Part shown: positions 35,110-43,487 of the stretch, piece by piece
Position numbering within the stretch: the stretch's first letter is position 1
How the letters are laid out: each line of letters opens with the position of its first letter
Assembly (NCBI RefSeq): GCF_002741055.1
Contig: NZ_CP016809.1
Location: 5,124,501-5,188,500 of the forward strand
Direction of reading: 5' to 3'
Source of the DNA: Paenibacillus ihbetae
GTDB lineage: Bacteria; Bacillota; Bacilli; Paenibacillales; Paenibacillaceae
DNA: 64,000 nt
Program-made: the position numbers and the translations under genes
The notes under the pieces: model-generated
The model's database searches: none
The model's input: the letters and a program-made list of their open reading frames with translations, nothing else
Told to the model about the DNA's origin: nothing

Positions 35110-35793
35110 AGTACTGCCAAAAGTAAGATACTCTTATTATTTTTTATTACGATAGTGTTTTCATCTTGTCAGAATATTAGTCAATCAACTACCGTGAACA
35201 GCGAAACTAAATCAATAAAGAATTCTGAACTGCCTTCCGATGTGGTGAGTACAGGTAATGAAACAGAATCAAAAGAAATATCTGAAGGTCGATCAGATCC
35301 TGCTAACAATGAATTGTTATCCATGAGCATTGGGAACTATGAATTGACTGGGGAATTTTATGATGAAATGCTTCGAAATCCTATAGATCATGATTATGAA
35401 GTGGAATTTAATGAATTTCAAAATTCCAAAGAGATTACAACATTGGGATGGGGGGCGTTAGAAAGCAAATATGCAGAGACTTGGGAAAAAGAGTTGAATC
35501 AAATATATAAGAAGCTTCTTTCTAAGTTGGATAAAGAACCAAGAAAAGCACTAATAGAATCGCAAAAAGAATGGTTACAGTATCACTTAAGGGAAACAAA
35601 ATTTGTAGAGAAGACATTTATTAATAATGGTAATCTTGGATCACAAGGATCGGTAAGCCTAGGCAAGGTTATACGGGAGAGAATTAGGGAAAGAACAATG
35701 CAATTATTTGAATATCGATATTTGCTAGATGGTGAAGTTGAGTTTTTATACCAAAGTGGAAAATGGAGTTGGAATCTTGATAAAGGTTTTTAG
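35110..35793 (+). pseudogene. DUF1311/LprI-like lipoprotein without a start codon
   Basis: The frame encodes a lipoprotein signal (KSKILLLFFITIVFSSC, lipobox FSSC) but no ATG, GTG or TTG precedes it after the in-frame TGA at 35095; the first usable start, GTG 35155, would cut the signal peptide. The body contains the LprI-like helix pair ALESKYAETWEKELNQIYKKLL and IESQKEWLQYHLRET. The LprI family contains lysozyme-inhibitor-like proteins. A lost start codon or small deletion near the repeat end is likely. It lies between units 12 and 13. Confidence 0.65.
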
Positions 35794-35904
35794 GTTATCG
35801 GTAATCAGCGCAACGATAATATGAATAACCCAACTGTGGTTTTATTATTGGAGGATAACAGTCATGTCTCAAGTCATACTAAAAAAGATTACTTCTGAGA
35901 ACTG

Positions 35905-35983
35905 GAGAGGCGGACAACCCTGCACCGGCTAAGATAGGAGCTATCTAAGCGGTGAGGGTTCGGGAATGCAGAGGCGTTATAAG
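35905..35983 (+). repeat. attC-like unit 13 (right half)
   Basis: GGAGAGGCGGACAACCC, the arm GCACCGGCTAAGATAGG...CTATCTAAGCGGTG, GGGAATGC and right box GTTATAAGA (35975-35983). The left half is missing. Confidence 0.7.
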
Positions 35984-36019
35984 ATATCAGCACAAAACAA
36001 ATTTATGGGGGATTGACAA

Positions 36020-36620
36020 GTGAAGATAGTTAGTCAGGTTCAAGAAGAAGAAGTAATTGCAGAATTCTTATTTGCAGAGATTAATTCAGATCGATTTAAG
36101 GAAGGAATATTAAATGCACTTGGAGACCATGATTTGGATTTAATTATTAAACCCAATTTGAATAACCAAGCCGAAAACCAGATTAGACGAAATATTCTGG
36201 GGCAGACAAGGGGATTCAGTCGCAATACGGATTTGTTTGAGAATTTTCCGACAGAAGTTAAATGGTATAAAGCTTTCTTTGATAGGCAAGATTTAAACGA
36301 AGTAATGTACATCAACTATAGTTATTGGAATCAATTATCCAGTAATACTAGACTTCCTTTGCAGGCATCGAAGAATATCATGAATCAAATTGAAGTCTTT
36401 GGAATTAGTAACCAAGGATTTCTAACATCAACTTAGCGCTCAAGAACGGTAAAGTATTTCCAAAATTAATATTTGTGTCTATAAATGAGAACTCAAGAGT
36501 AGTCGTATTAGAAGGCCATGCCCGGTTAACGGCATATTATTTAGATAACGATAATATACCTGATGAACTTGAAGTAATTATCGGGTTCTCTGATAAGTTT
36601 AGCGTATGGGACTTATATTA
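36020..36620 (+). pseudogene. ParB-like domain protein, frameshifted
   Basis: Frame one (MKIVSQVQEEEVIAEFLFAEI...) stops at 36434-36436 just after GGATTTCTAAC. One base over, the reading continues SNINLALKNGKVFPKLIFVS, then VVVLEGHARLTAYYLDNDN and ends WDLY at 36620. The segment VLEGHARLTAY resembles the substrate loop of ParB/Srx-fold domains. One missing T in a run would restore about 200 residues. It lies between unit 13 and the remnant at 36612. Confidence 0.65.
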
Positions 36621-36631
36621 ACGTTATAAGA
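36612..36631 (+). repeat. Collapsed attC-like remnant
   Basis: CTTATATTAACGTTATAAG joins a left outer box directly to a right outer box with nothing between them, as if the whole inner part of a unit had been deleted. It marks the boundary between two cassette genes. Confidence 0.5.
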
Positions 36632-36654
36632 AATAATTTAAAAGGAGAGTCAAG

Positions 36655-37239
36655 ATGATGACAACAATATATCGATCCAATACGTTAATACCTACACTTG
36701 TTACCCTAAGCAAAGATTTTGCTGAGAAAGCTGGATTTTCTAAATCTTGCACTGATGATTTTGGAAGACTTTTATATACTCTAGCGGGACAGGAAAAGAA
36801 GAATATACTTGAGATTGGAACAGGATTCGGAGTAAGTACAGCTTGGATAATTTCTGCAGTGTCAAAGAATGCCAAATTAGTTACTATAGACATCGACCAG
36901 AGTCAAGTGAAAATTGCTAGAGAGATATTGGGTAGGGAGAATGTCGAGTTTTTATGCGGTGACTGGAAGGATGCATTGAAAAGGGGACCCTTCGATCTGA
37001 TATTTGCAGATGTCAAAGATGCCAAACAGGATAATGCAGAATTATTATTTGAAAGCATGTCAATAGGAGGCTTGTTAATACTTGATGACCTGACTCCAGA
37101 AGAATATTAGCCGGATGATTGGAAGGGGAAGCCAGATAAGATAAGGAATTATTGGTTGAATCATCCTAAACTTGCTGCATCGGAATTATTTTTGAACCCT
37201 AGAGAAGCTGTGGTTATTGCGTCAAAACTAAGTGTCTAA
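36655..37239 (+). pseudogene. Class I SAM-dependent methyltransferase with premature amber stop
   Basis: The reading frame encodes a Rossmann methyltransferase (NILEIGTGFGVSTAWIISA, LVTIDIDQSQVKIA, FDLIFADVKDAKQDN, LLILDDLTPEEY), like O-methyltransferases. A TAG at 37108-37110 interrupts it, but the same frame continues PDDWKGKPDKIRNYWLNHP to TAA 37239, giving a normal length of about 194 residues. The tail resembles the usual end of the family, so a single base change (for example TGG to TAG) is likely. Between the collapsed remnant and unit 14. Confidence 0.8.
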
Positions 37240-37273
37240 GGATTTTGACAGTGTATTCATTGATGGCAGTAAC

Positions 37274-37397
37274 TTCTTATAACAACGGATTCGCGCAACG
37301 CTCCACCGAGCTGACCCTTGGTTCGCTCGAGGCGGACAACCCGCGAGGCTAAGTTCGTTGGCTCTTTGACGTCGTGGATGCTTGAACGTTGATAAGA
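37274..37397 (+). repeat. attC-like unit 14
   Basis: TTCTTATAAC (37274-37283) faces GTTGATAAGA, one base longer than the exact complement. ACCCTTGGTTCGCTCGAGGCGGACAACCC and CGTGGATGC are present. Total about 124 bp. Confidence 0.72.
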
Positions 37398-37450
37398 AAT
37401 CATAGCATTTTGGGCAGTTTAGTTTAAATATTGGAGGAGAGGTAGATGAA

Positions 37451-37780
37451 ATGTACACATACAAATCGTTTGAAACTATAGGAGCCTTTACTTTGCTAAG
37501 ACCTATTTTTATCTCTATTTTGGTTGTATCCTTACTTTTATTTTTCATAATTATATTTCCTAAATTAAAAAATAAAATGGTTAACGGTTTCACTGTCCTT
37601 AGTTTGTCAGCTATGTCGATTTTTGTTTCTGGTCAACTTTTATATAACAGTGGAATCATCGTTGACGAGATTGGATTAAGTGGAGACCCTGTATCGTTTT
37701 ATATTTTTTTAGCAATTACAGGTATTGGGATAATCAATCTTATTCTCTATTTTTCTACTCAAGGAAAACCAAAAAAATAA
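37451..37780 (+). CDS. Small membrane protein
   Basis: A 109-residue product with three hydrophobic helices (FISILVVSLLLFFIIIF; VLSLSAMSIFVSGQLL; FLAITGIGIINLILYF) and a basic tail. ATG 37451 follows GGAGGAGAGG. No family recognised. It lies between unit 14 and the half unit 15. Confidence 0.6.
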   Translation: MYTYKSFETIGAFTLLRPIFISILVVSLLLFFIIIFPKLKNKMVNGFTVLSLSAMSIFVSGQLLYNSGIIVDEIGLSGDPVSFYIFLAITGIGIINLILYFSTQGKPKK

Positions 37781-37828
37781 CCTAATTAACGGGGGAAATG
37801 TTTTAGTCTTTCGAAGAAAGGCACTGAC

Positions 37829-37941
37829 ATCCTATAACAAAATACTCACGCATCTGGGCACTCGCCTCTCGGTCCTAACCGAAGATCGATGTATTTACCG
37901 GACACATTCGCAATCCTAACCGCATCGCGTAGATGAAATCA
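37829..37941 (+). repeat. attC-like unit 15 (left part, truncated)
   Basis: ATCCTATAAC, TACTCACG, CTCTCGGTC and CCGGACACATTCG are present; no right boxes are found before the minus-strand membrane-protein gene. The array is broken here. Confidence 0.65.
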
Positions 37942-38055
37942 CCGGAAAGAGCATTGTAAGACCGATAAGTACAACTTAAGTTTCAGTAAGTCAAACAAGA
38001 AACAGCATTACTTAAATTATCTTGTTTGCATGGGTCTAGATCCAAATATTAACCT

Positions 38056-38475
38056 TTACCCTTTACTCTTTTTCTTTATTCTTGTGCCCAGTATGATGAA
38101 AGCGGCATAGATTAAGATGGCAATAGAATCGATTAACGTATTCGCAAGTGTCGAAGCATCATAAAATGCCGTTACACCGAGAATGACCATCAAACGAATG
38201 AGTAGAAGTGACGCCAAAATTAACGCAGCAAACCTGATCTTCGATTTTTCGCTTTGGAATGACAGGATAATGAATACTATGCCGAAAGCCAGATTTTCAG
38301 CGGTGATAATGTGCCAGATATACGTAAATGTTATGCGTGCATTCAAGGCTAAGTCATTAACCAAGAGCGGCGGCAGTACAACGGATTGCCCGTTCCATGC
38401 GTGCGTAACAGCAAAAAGTATGGCAAGAACGCCAGCAATCAAACAATAATAATTCTTAATTTTGATGTCCATCAC
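38056..38475 (-). CDS. Four-helix membrane protein next to a MerR regulator
   Basis: The 139-residue product has four hydrophobic helices (CLIAGVLAILFAVTHAWNG, IIFT-type middle, LILASLLLIRLMVILGVTAF, IDSIAILIYAAFIILGT) and a Lys-rich tail. Similar small proteins lie beside MerR-type regulators in Firmicutes. Its start overlaps the regulator stop (38456-38475), so the two are cotranscribed and coupled. Role unknown; probably controlled by the regulator. It does not have a flanking repeat and is on the strand opposite to the cassettes. Confidence 0.7.
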   Translation of the reverse strand: MMDIKIKNYYCLIAGVLAILFAVTHAWNGQSVVLPPLLVNDLALNARITFTYIWHIITAENLAFGIVFIILSFQSEKSKIRFAALILASLLLIRLMVILGVTAFYDASTLANTLIDSIAILIYAAFIILGTRIKKKSKG

Positions 38476-38929
38476 AATCCTCCTTAGTTATTTCAGGTTC
38501 CTTCTTGTGAAGATCCCGGTAAATCTCCCGAACGAACAGTGCCAGCTGTTGGTCATTTTCATGGTTAAAGTCCCTTAGTGTTTTAACTGCTTCGTCGAGT
38601 AACTGACTGACCTTTTCAAGATGTGCGATTTTCTTAAGTGTTTCTGCCTTTTTGGTTTCAAGGAATTCAGCGACCTCCTCGCAATAAGCAGGATCTATAC
38701 TCTGCATTCGGTGGAACTGAAACTTCTCCTTGATTTCTTCTAGAGAAAAGTCCGCATACTGCATGATTTGAATATTCATCAAATTGACGATATCGTCCCT
38801 CGAATACTTGCGATAAGAATTATGTCCCCGAGACGGTGATACGACTCCAATACGGTCATAATACCGCAGCGTATCCTTCGGAATTCCAAGCATTCGTGAA
38901 ACCTCTTGTATAGAATATTGTTTTTCCAT
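38456..38929 (-). CDS. MerR family transcriptional regulator
   Basis: The 157-residue protein has a MerR winged helix (YSIQEVSRMLGIPKDTLRYYDRIG, then YRKYSRDDIVNLMNIQIM), a dimerisation coiled coil and a short C-terminal part without metal-binding cysteines apart from a terminal one. Members with DTLRYYDRIGVVSP respond to small molecules or stress. The promoter 7 bp upstream has the 19-bp spacer typical of MerR control (see 38936-38966), so it is autoregulated. It heads a two-gene operon. Confidence 0.9.
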   Translation of the reverse strand: MEKQYSIQEVSRMLGIPKDTLRYYDRIGVVSPSRGHNSYRKYSRDDIVNLMNIQIMQYADFSLEEIKEKFQFHRMQSIDPAYCEEVAEFLETKKAETLKKIAHLEKVSQLLDEAVKTLRDFNHENDQQLALFVREIYRDLHKKEPEITKEDCDGHQN

Positions 38930-38935
38930 ATCTTC

Positions 38936-38966
38936 AGATTAGCATTGGAGTAAACTCCAATGTCAA
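38936..38966 (-). promoter_or_regulatory. MerR-type promoter with 19-bp spacer
   Basis: On the minus strand TTGACA (38961-38966) and TAATCT (38936-38941) are 19 bp apart, and the spacer holds the perfect dyad TTGGAG-TTTA-CTCCAA. An over-long spacer with a central dyad is the signature of MerR-activated promoters. Confidence 0.85.
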
Positions 38967-39178
38967 TCGTTTTTTTATTGTCTTTCGCATACGGTATTCA
39001 TGCAATCCATGGGAACTATTCTGCCCGTTACCTTTAATGAAAAAAATAATAAAGCTGTTTAACAAAGCCTAAGAAGTGCAACAAGAAGGAGGATGGGATA
39101 CAATTCCAAATAGGGGCAGGAAATAGCGTGTTTTGAAATCTCGGAGATTAAATCAATATCCAGAGAAGAGGTGGCTGA

Positions 39179-39466
39179 ATGAGATTTTCATTTGAGGTTG
39201 GACATGCAGAAAAGCATATTGTGGAGTTCGAATTTAATCAATTCTTAGGAAACTTGAGTATTAAAGTGGACGGAAACGATAGAATCAATGATTTTAGAAC
39301 GTTCTCATTTAAATTGACTAAAACTTATGAATTCGAAGTTGGAAATGAAGAAAAACACCAAGTTAAGATTGAAAAAATCAGAAAGCTGGTACTGGCTGGA
39401 TTTAGAAAGACAAAATATAAAGTTTATATTGATGGAATACTAGACAGAGAATTTGAGGGGAGATAG
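39179..39466 (+). CDS. Small beta-rich hypothetical protein
   Basis: The 95-residue product has two similar halves around FEVGxxEKHxV (residues 5-13 and 50-59), followed by a YKVYIDGILDREFEG end. The pattern FEF...VDG...YEFEVG...EKH...AGFRK...Y.VYIDG is reminiscent of FAIM1-like beta-sandwich proteins, but I cannot confirm that. ATG 39179 follows AGAGGTGGC. It precedes degenerate unit 16. Confidence 0.6.
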   Translation: MRFSFEVGHAEKHIVEFEFNQFLGNLSIKVDGNDRINDFRTFSFKLTKTYEFEVGNEEKHQVKIEKIRKLVLAGFRKTKYKVYIDGILDREFEGR

Positions 39467-39467
39467 A

Positions 39468-39600
39468 GGATATTCACGCAGCAGTCTTACCCCCCTTGAT
39501 CGTCCGATGAATTATGGAAGATAACTTTAACGACACACGAGTTGGCCTAAGCAAAGAGCTCGTGCCATGAAATACAGTAAGGTTGGGCGGAATCCCCTAA
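39468..39600 (+). repeat. Degenerate attC-like unit 16
   Basis: TATTCACGCAGCAG, CCCCCCTTGATCGTC, GACACACGAGTTGGCCTAAG and GAGCTCGTGCC recall the long-arm units, but outer boxes are lost. Confidence 0.45.
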
Positions 39601-39630
39601 GTATTCTTAAAATCATTCGAGGAGGTATGC

Positions 39631-40167
39631 ATGTTGATAGAATGGCAAGCTGTATTTATCGATCGGGATGGAACCATTGGTGGTACAGGACATTTCATAC
39701 ATCCAAGAGATTTTACATTATTTGAAGGGGCTCAAGAAGCGATCAATAAGCTCAAAGATGCAGGTCTTAAGGTATTTGCATTTACCAATCAACATAGGAT
39801 ATCACGTGGACAAGCGACAGTCGATGAATTCCGAAAACAGTTTTATTCATTTGGATTCGATGACTCCTTTATATGTCCTCATGGTCCTGATGATGGTTGT
39901 AATTGCAGGAAGCCAAGCTCTGGAATGCTCCTCGCAGCTGCAAAGAGATATAAATTGGACTTAACAAGATGTATAGTGATAGGCGACGTCGGTGATACCG
40001 ATATGCTGGCAGCACATGCTGTCGGAGCAAGCAAGATACTGGTAAGAACCGGGTGGGGCGAAGGATCCTTAAACGCGTATAGACACAAATGGAAAGAAAC
40101 TGAGCCCAATTATATTGCACGGGATCTTAAAGAAGCAGTGATATGGATTCTCGGAAGCAACTCATAG
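39631..40167 (+). CDS. HAD-IIIA phosphatase (GmhB/HisB-N type)
   Basis: This 178-residue HAD hydrolase has motif I FIDRDGTIGG, motif II FAFTNQHRI, the zinc-binding loop CPHGPDDGCNCRKP, and motif IV VIGDVGDTDMLAA. The Cys/His loop is typical of histidinol phosphatase and heptose-bisphosphate phosphatase relatives. It should dephosphorylate a sugar or amino-alcohol phosphate in the cytosol. ATG 39631 follows GAGGAGG. Between units 16 and 17; intact. Confidence 0.9.
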   Translation: MLIEWQAVFIDRDGTIGGTGHFIHPRDFTLFEGAQEAINKLKDAGLKVFAFTNQHRISRGQATVDEFRKQFYSFGFDDSFICPHGPDDGCNCRKPSSGMLLAAAKRYKLDLTRCIVIGDVGDTDMLAAHAVGASKILVRTGWGEGSLNAYRHKWKETEPNYIARDLKEAVIWILGSNS

Positions 40168-40178
40168 AAGGGGGAGCA

Positions 40179-40235
40179 TCTTCTAACAACAAACTCACGC
40201 ATTGGGTCAGCCGCGCAGTGAAATTACCGGCAAAA
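40179..40235 (+). repeat. attC-like unit 17 (left part)
   Basis: ATCTTCTAACAACAAACTCACGC gives the left outer box TTCTAAC and L box; the inner sequence breaks off within about 40 bases. Confidence 0.6.
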
Positions 40236-40255
40236 AACTCGAAAGAAGTGTGTCT

Positions 40256-40822
40256 ATGAAGATTAAATGGCTAGACATAACGAAATTTTTGTTGCTGCTT
40301 CTACCTACAATAGTAATGCTAGTATTACTTATAGATCTGTTTCCCTATACTGGACTAGGAAGAATTGCTTCTGTTCCATCTACAATAATAATTAACTCAC
40401 TAATTATCTGGCTCTACTTGGCAATAAAAAAGAAAAATTTTTGGATTAAATATGTTGGGGGGTTGCTTACGCTAATAATTACTCTAACAATAACAGTAAT
40501 TGGACACCCACAAGAATTCAAACCTTCTGTTCTCGTACAGAGTCAAGATGCAATTCGTGCTATTAAAGAAATGGATAATGTCACCAGAAATGACCTGTAC
40601 GTTAGTGGGAGTCATAATAGCGCAAGATATGTAGTAGCATTATTCAAATATAGAGATGAAATACTTAAAGATGGCACATATCAGCTTTATGAGAAAGAAA
40701 ATGTTTATTTTCGTAATTACACAATAAAAGACTTAAGCGAAATTAGCTCTAAATTAATTGGATACCATAAGGTCATGTGGTGGTACTTAAATAATGAGAG
40801 ATTATTTAATGGAGTCTGGTAG
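40256..40822 (+). CDS. Membrane protein of unknown function
   Basis: ATG 40256 starts a 188-residue protein with three N-terminal helices (FLLLLLPTIVMLVLLIDLF; IIINSLIIWLYLAI; VGGLLTLIITLTITVIG) and a soluble C-terminal half with SGSHNSARYVVALFKYRDE. No clear Shine-Dalgarno is seen apart from GAAAGAAG. No family recognised. It lies between units 17 and 18. Confidence 0.6.
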   Translation: MKIKWLDITKFLLLLLPTIVMLVLLIDLFPYTGLGRIASVPSTIIINSLIIWLYLAIKKKNFWIKYVGGLLTLIITLTITVIGHPQEFKPSVLVQSQDAIRAIKEMDNVTRNDLYVSGSHNSARYVVALFKYRDEILKDGTYQLYEKENVYFRNYTIKDLSEISSKLIGYHKVMWWYLNNERLFNGVW

Positions 40823-40824
40823 CG

Positions 40825-40982
40825 ACGCATAACAACGATACAAAGCTACTATTGGCTGCCGCACCCCTTGGTCACCGGAGGGATTAGTTGGTCCAAGCGG
40901 ACAACAATGCACCGATTAAATCGAAATCGCGGCAGTTCCCCTTCGGTCACTTAAGTCAGTCATGGATCGTGACGTTATACGA
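40825..40982 (+). repeat. attC-like unit 18
   Basis: CGCATAAC (40826-40833) faces GTTATACGA (40974-40982). The right inner box is shortened to ATCGTGAC and lacks the usual spacer. The arm has GCACCGATTAAAT...ACTTAAGTCAGT. Confidence 0.72.
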
Positions 40983-41013
40983 AAAGGTGTAATTGTAGGA
41001 GAGAGTACTAATT

Positions 41014-41103
41014 ATGAGGAGATTCTACGTATTACTTATTATGCTTAGTTTGTTTTTATCGGCTTGTCAATCATCAGAACAATTAAAGCCGATCATAGTA
41101 TGA
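41014..41103 (+). pseudogene. Truncated lipoprotein gene
   Basis: ATG 41014 after GGAGAGAG opens a 29-codon frame with a complete lipoprotein signal (FYVLLIMLSLFLSAC) but only 12 residues after the lipobox. No continuation was found in the other frames. Probably a cassette gene cut by a deletion ahead of unit 19. Confidence 0.5.
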
Positions 41104-41220
41104 ATTATTTAGAGTTAAAGAGGTGAAAAGTTAATCATTGAAGACTATCACATGTCGATAAGGCAAAAGAATGTCATGGAGCACAAGCAACAAATCGCCG
41201 AGGGATCGTACGCAGATGGA

Positions 41221-41280
41221 ATCACATAATACCACATTCACAGGATCAGGTCTTTGCCCTTGGTCCGGCAGGAAGTTAAA
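41221..41280 (+). repeat. attC-like unit 19 (left part)
   Basis: ATCACATAATACCACATTCAC and CCCTTGGTCCGGCAGG are retained; the right half is missing. Confidence 0.55.
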
Positions 41281-41362
41281 CGGAAGAATTGGTATTAAAG
41301 AATTGAAATACATATGGAAAGCGACAAGACCTTAATGTAAGGAGCTCGAAGAAGGCATCCGT

Positions 41363-41513
41363 ATCCTGTAACAAGATATTCACGCTGCGCGGCTTCTGCC
41401 CCTTGGTTGTCAGGAGTATAAGCGTGGACGATAACTCAGACAACACACGACCCGGCCCAAGATAGGAGCTATGTAAGGCCAGGTCGCGTCGTGAATACGA
41501 GAATGTTATAGGG
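41363..41513 (+). repeat. attC-like unit 20 (long arm)
   Basis: ATCCTGTAAC faces GTTATAGGG; TATTCACG pairs with CGTGAATA; GTTGTC with GACAAC; the arm GACCCGGCCCAAGATAGG...CTATGTAAGGCCAGGTC parallels units 1 and 24. It is directly followed by repeat-free DNA and not by a gene. Confidence 0.8.
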
Positions 41514-41534
41514 TATTGTTGGATGTTTTTCCAC

Positions 41535-41714
41535 TAATTTTATATATATTAAAAAAAAGAGAGACCGCCGTTGAACTGACCGAAAGTTATGAATCCATCG
41601 AGACGATCCGAAATGAGTAATTCGTAAAGCGTATGTTCATCCTTCAAGCCAATCCAACGATGTTTGACATCGAAGAATTCTTTCCGTTCTCCATTATCAA
41701 ATTCTAGGGTGATG
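41535..41714 (-). pseudogene. Possible gene remnant downstream of the flavoprotein gene
   Basis: A minus-strand frame without a start codon reads ITLEFDNGERKEFFDVKHRWI and IGLKDEHTLYELLISDRLDG, which looks like the C-terminal beta-rich part of a small protein. It follows directly after the stop of the gene at 41715. It may be the tail of a deleted gene at the array border. Confidence 0.3.
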
Positions 41715-42308
41715 TTATTTCACGGTTACTCCAGAATCCTCATAATGCAATCCCAACTGATAAGCTCGTTCGAGCAAACTCTCCATATGCTCCGATCTAC
41801 CCTCTAACGTATCATAGAAGAATTCCACGCGGGAATTCTTGATTCCGGAGTAGCCGGCCATTCCAGTATTGAGGGAAAGGGACAGCATCTGATCATAACC
41901 TCGCTTGGCAAAATGCTCTTCCGATGCTCCGGCCAGCGCGAGCCATAACACCTGTTGATGATGAAGTTTTGAGCCGCCGCCGTAAGCGAAGCCATGGTTC
42001 CAGACACGATCAATATACCCTTTCAACATGGCAGGAATTCCATACCACCACACTGGGAAGATATAAGCAAGCGCGTCGTGCTTCTTCATTCGTAAGATTT
42101 CAGCCTCTACCTCAGAAGAATAGTTCTTGGTAGGATCTGACCAATCGGGTTCGTCTGCCTCCCACAGGACCGGATCGAAGCCGATGCGATGGAGGTCCAG
42201 AATTTCCGCTTCGTGCCCGGCGTCCTTAAGCCCTTGTACAAACTTATCGGTAACTGCAAATGTTAAGGAATTTTCACGTGGATGTGTTACAACCGTTAAT
42301 ACCTTCAT
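41715..42308 (-). CDS. NAD(P)H oxidoreductase, flavodoxin-like fold
   Basis: The 197-residue flavoprotein resembles KefF/MdaB-type quinone reductases: KVLTVVTHPRENSLTFAVTD (FMN/FAD phosphate loop), YIFPVWWYGIPAMLKGYIDRVWN and the GGGSKLHHQQVLWLALAGAS loop. It should reduce quinones or other electrophiles with NAD(P)H. Its start overlaps the stop of the saccharopine-dehydrogenase-like gene by 4 bp (ATGA), so they form an operon, probably controlled by the divergent HxlR protein, a known type of electrophile/redox sensor. Confidence 0.9.
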   Translation of the reverse strand: MKVLTVVTHPRENSLTFAVTDKFVQGLKDAGHEAEILDLHRIGFDPVLWEADEPDWSDPTKNYSSEVEAEILRMKKHDALAYIFPVWWYGIPAMLKGYIDRVWNHGFAYGGGSKLHHQQVLWLALAGASEEHFAKRGYDQMLSLSLNTGMAGYSGIKNSRVEFFYDTLEGRSEHMESLLERAYQLGLHYEDSGVTVK

Positions 42309-43309
42309 GAGGGCTCACCTTCTCTTTCTTCTCTTAGAATTTGAATGCCGAATTGTTCAATACGTGCCATAGCAGTTTCAAGAGGAACCAGCGTTTCCGG
42401 CAGATAGAAGCCTCCGGGAGCAGGAGGCGAGCCGTCCCACCCCAGAATGCGCTCAATGGACAGGAGAATACCAAGGGCCGTAAAATGTGACTGACCCTTC
42501 GGATCGGACAACGTGATTCTCCGTTTCACGAAACGGCCGTCAAGAAGAACACCTTCAAGATCAATGTAGAGGTCTTGGGAGGCCGTGCCACCAGACCGTG
42601 TCCCAATAGAGTCATGAATGGCGAAGTCGAATCGAATATTAGGTGCTCCCGTAACAGCTGCGAGGCTTGGAACATCCAATACACTCATGGGGTGGCCTTC
42701 TACCAGGGAACCGTTTGAAAGACGTACGCTTCTCGGATACTTCGTAGCCTCAACCCATTTCCATATTCCGTTCTCCCGGATGAGGGCACGGTTGATAAAC
42801 CCCTCAGTTTCCTCCAGCGTCATAGGCCCCATCGGATCGCGTTCATCATAGTGCCCCGCCAAACCGATCGAGTGGATGCTTCGGAAAGACTTTGCCTCGT
42901 GATAAACGACCAAGGTTAGAATCCCCGCTTGAGAATGGCCCAGAGGGACAATCGGTGCCAGAGGGGGATGGCTTTGCATGGCGAATAACGTTGGTGTCAA
43001 TTCGTCGGCAAGTTTGGTGATCCCGATATGCGCAATTCCTTTTGCAAGGGCCTCTTGAATGAGGAAGTCGGCCGGATCCTGGATGGTTGAAACGATAAGA
43101 CTGGCTTGATTCAGCTCCGGAGGAGACTGTCCTTGGCGGATATCTAAAAAAGCGGCACGGGCGTTTCCTAGCTCTTGTGCGAATAAGCTCCCTTTATCGG
43201 GATTCCTTCCGGCAAGTATAATCTCGGCATCTTGATTGATCGTTCGGATATGCCTGGCAACGGCACGCCCGACTACGCCATAACCTCCGGCAATGTAAAT
43301 ACGCTGCAT
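42305..43309 (-). CDS. Saccharopine dehydrogenase-like NAD(P)-binding protein
   Basis: ATG 43309 (MQRIYIAGGYGVVGRAVA) is chosen: GGAGG lies 9 nt upstream and the Rossmann loop GGYGVVG begins at once; a longer frame to 43423 is rejected. The 334-residue protein belongs to the saccharopine dehydrogenase NADP-binding superfamily (IILAGRNPDKG, AAFLDIRQG), whose members include many uncharacterised reductases. It is the first gene of the pair with the flavodoxin-fold reductase and is divergent from hxlR. Substrate unknown. Confidence 0.85.
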   Translation of the reverse strand: MQRIYIAGGYGVVGRAVARHIRTINQDAEIILAGRNPDKGSLFAQELGNARAAFLDIRQGQSPPELNQASLIVSTIQDPADFLIQEALAKGIAHIGITKLADELTPTLFAMQSHPPLAPIVPLGHSQAGILTLVVYHEAKSFRSIHSIGLAGHYDERDPMGPMTLEETEGFINRALIRENGIWKWVEATKYPRSVRLSNGSLVEGHPMSVLDVPSLAAVTGAPNIRFDFAIHDSIGTRSGGTASQDLYIDLEGVLLDGRFVKRRITLSDPKGQSHFTALGILLSIERILGWDGSPPAPGGFYLPETLVPLETAMARIEQFGIQILREEREGEPS

Positions 43310-43380
43310 GTTATTGTACCTCCAATTTTTATTCTGAAGCTCTGGTATAAGGGGATTATGTAACATATAATGGCGGAAAG

Positions 43381-43432
43381 GAAGTACGCACTTAATTGTT
43401 CTATAAGTACCTAAAAGTAGCATTAGTACTCC
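43381..43432. promoter_or_regulatory. Candidate HxlR operator region
   Basis: Between the divergent genes, GAAGTACGCACTTA, then AGTAC at 43406-43410 and GTACT at 43426-43430, form repeated and inverted AGTAC elements. HxlR-type regulators often bind GTAC-containing dyads between divergent genes. Inference only. Confidence 0.5.
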
Positions 43433-43487
43433 AAAGTGCCTGGTCTCAGTAATATGCCACTTACGTTCAAAAAGGAGAGAAGTTCTT

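Noticed and set aside
41131..41313. 60-codon minus-strand frame near unit 19
   Set aside because: Lies across repeat sequence, with no ribosome site.
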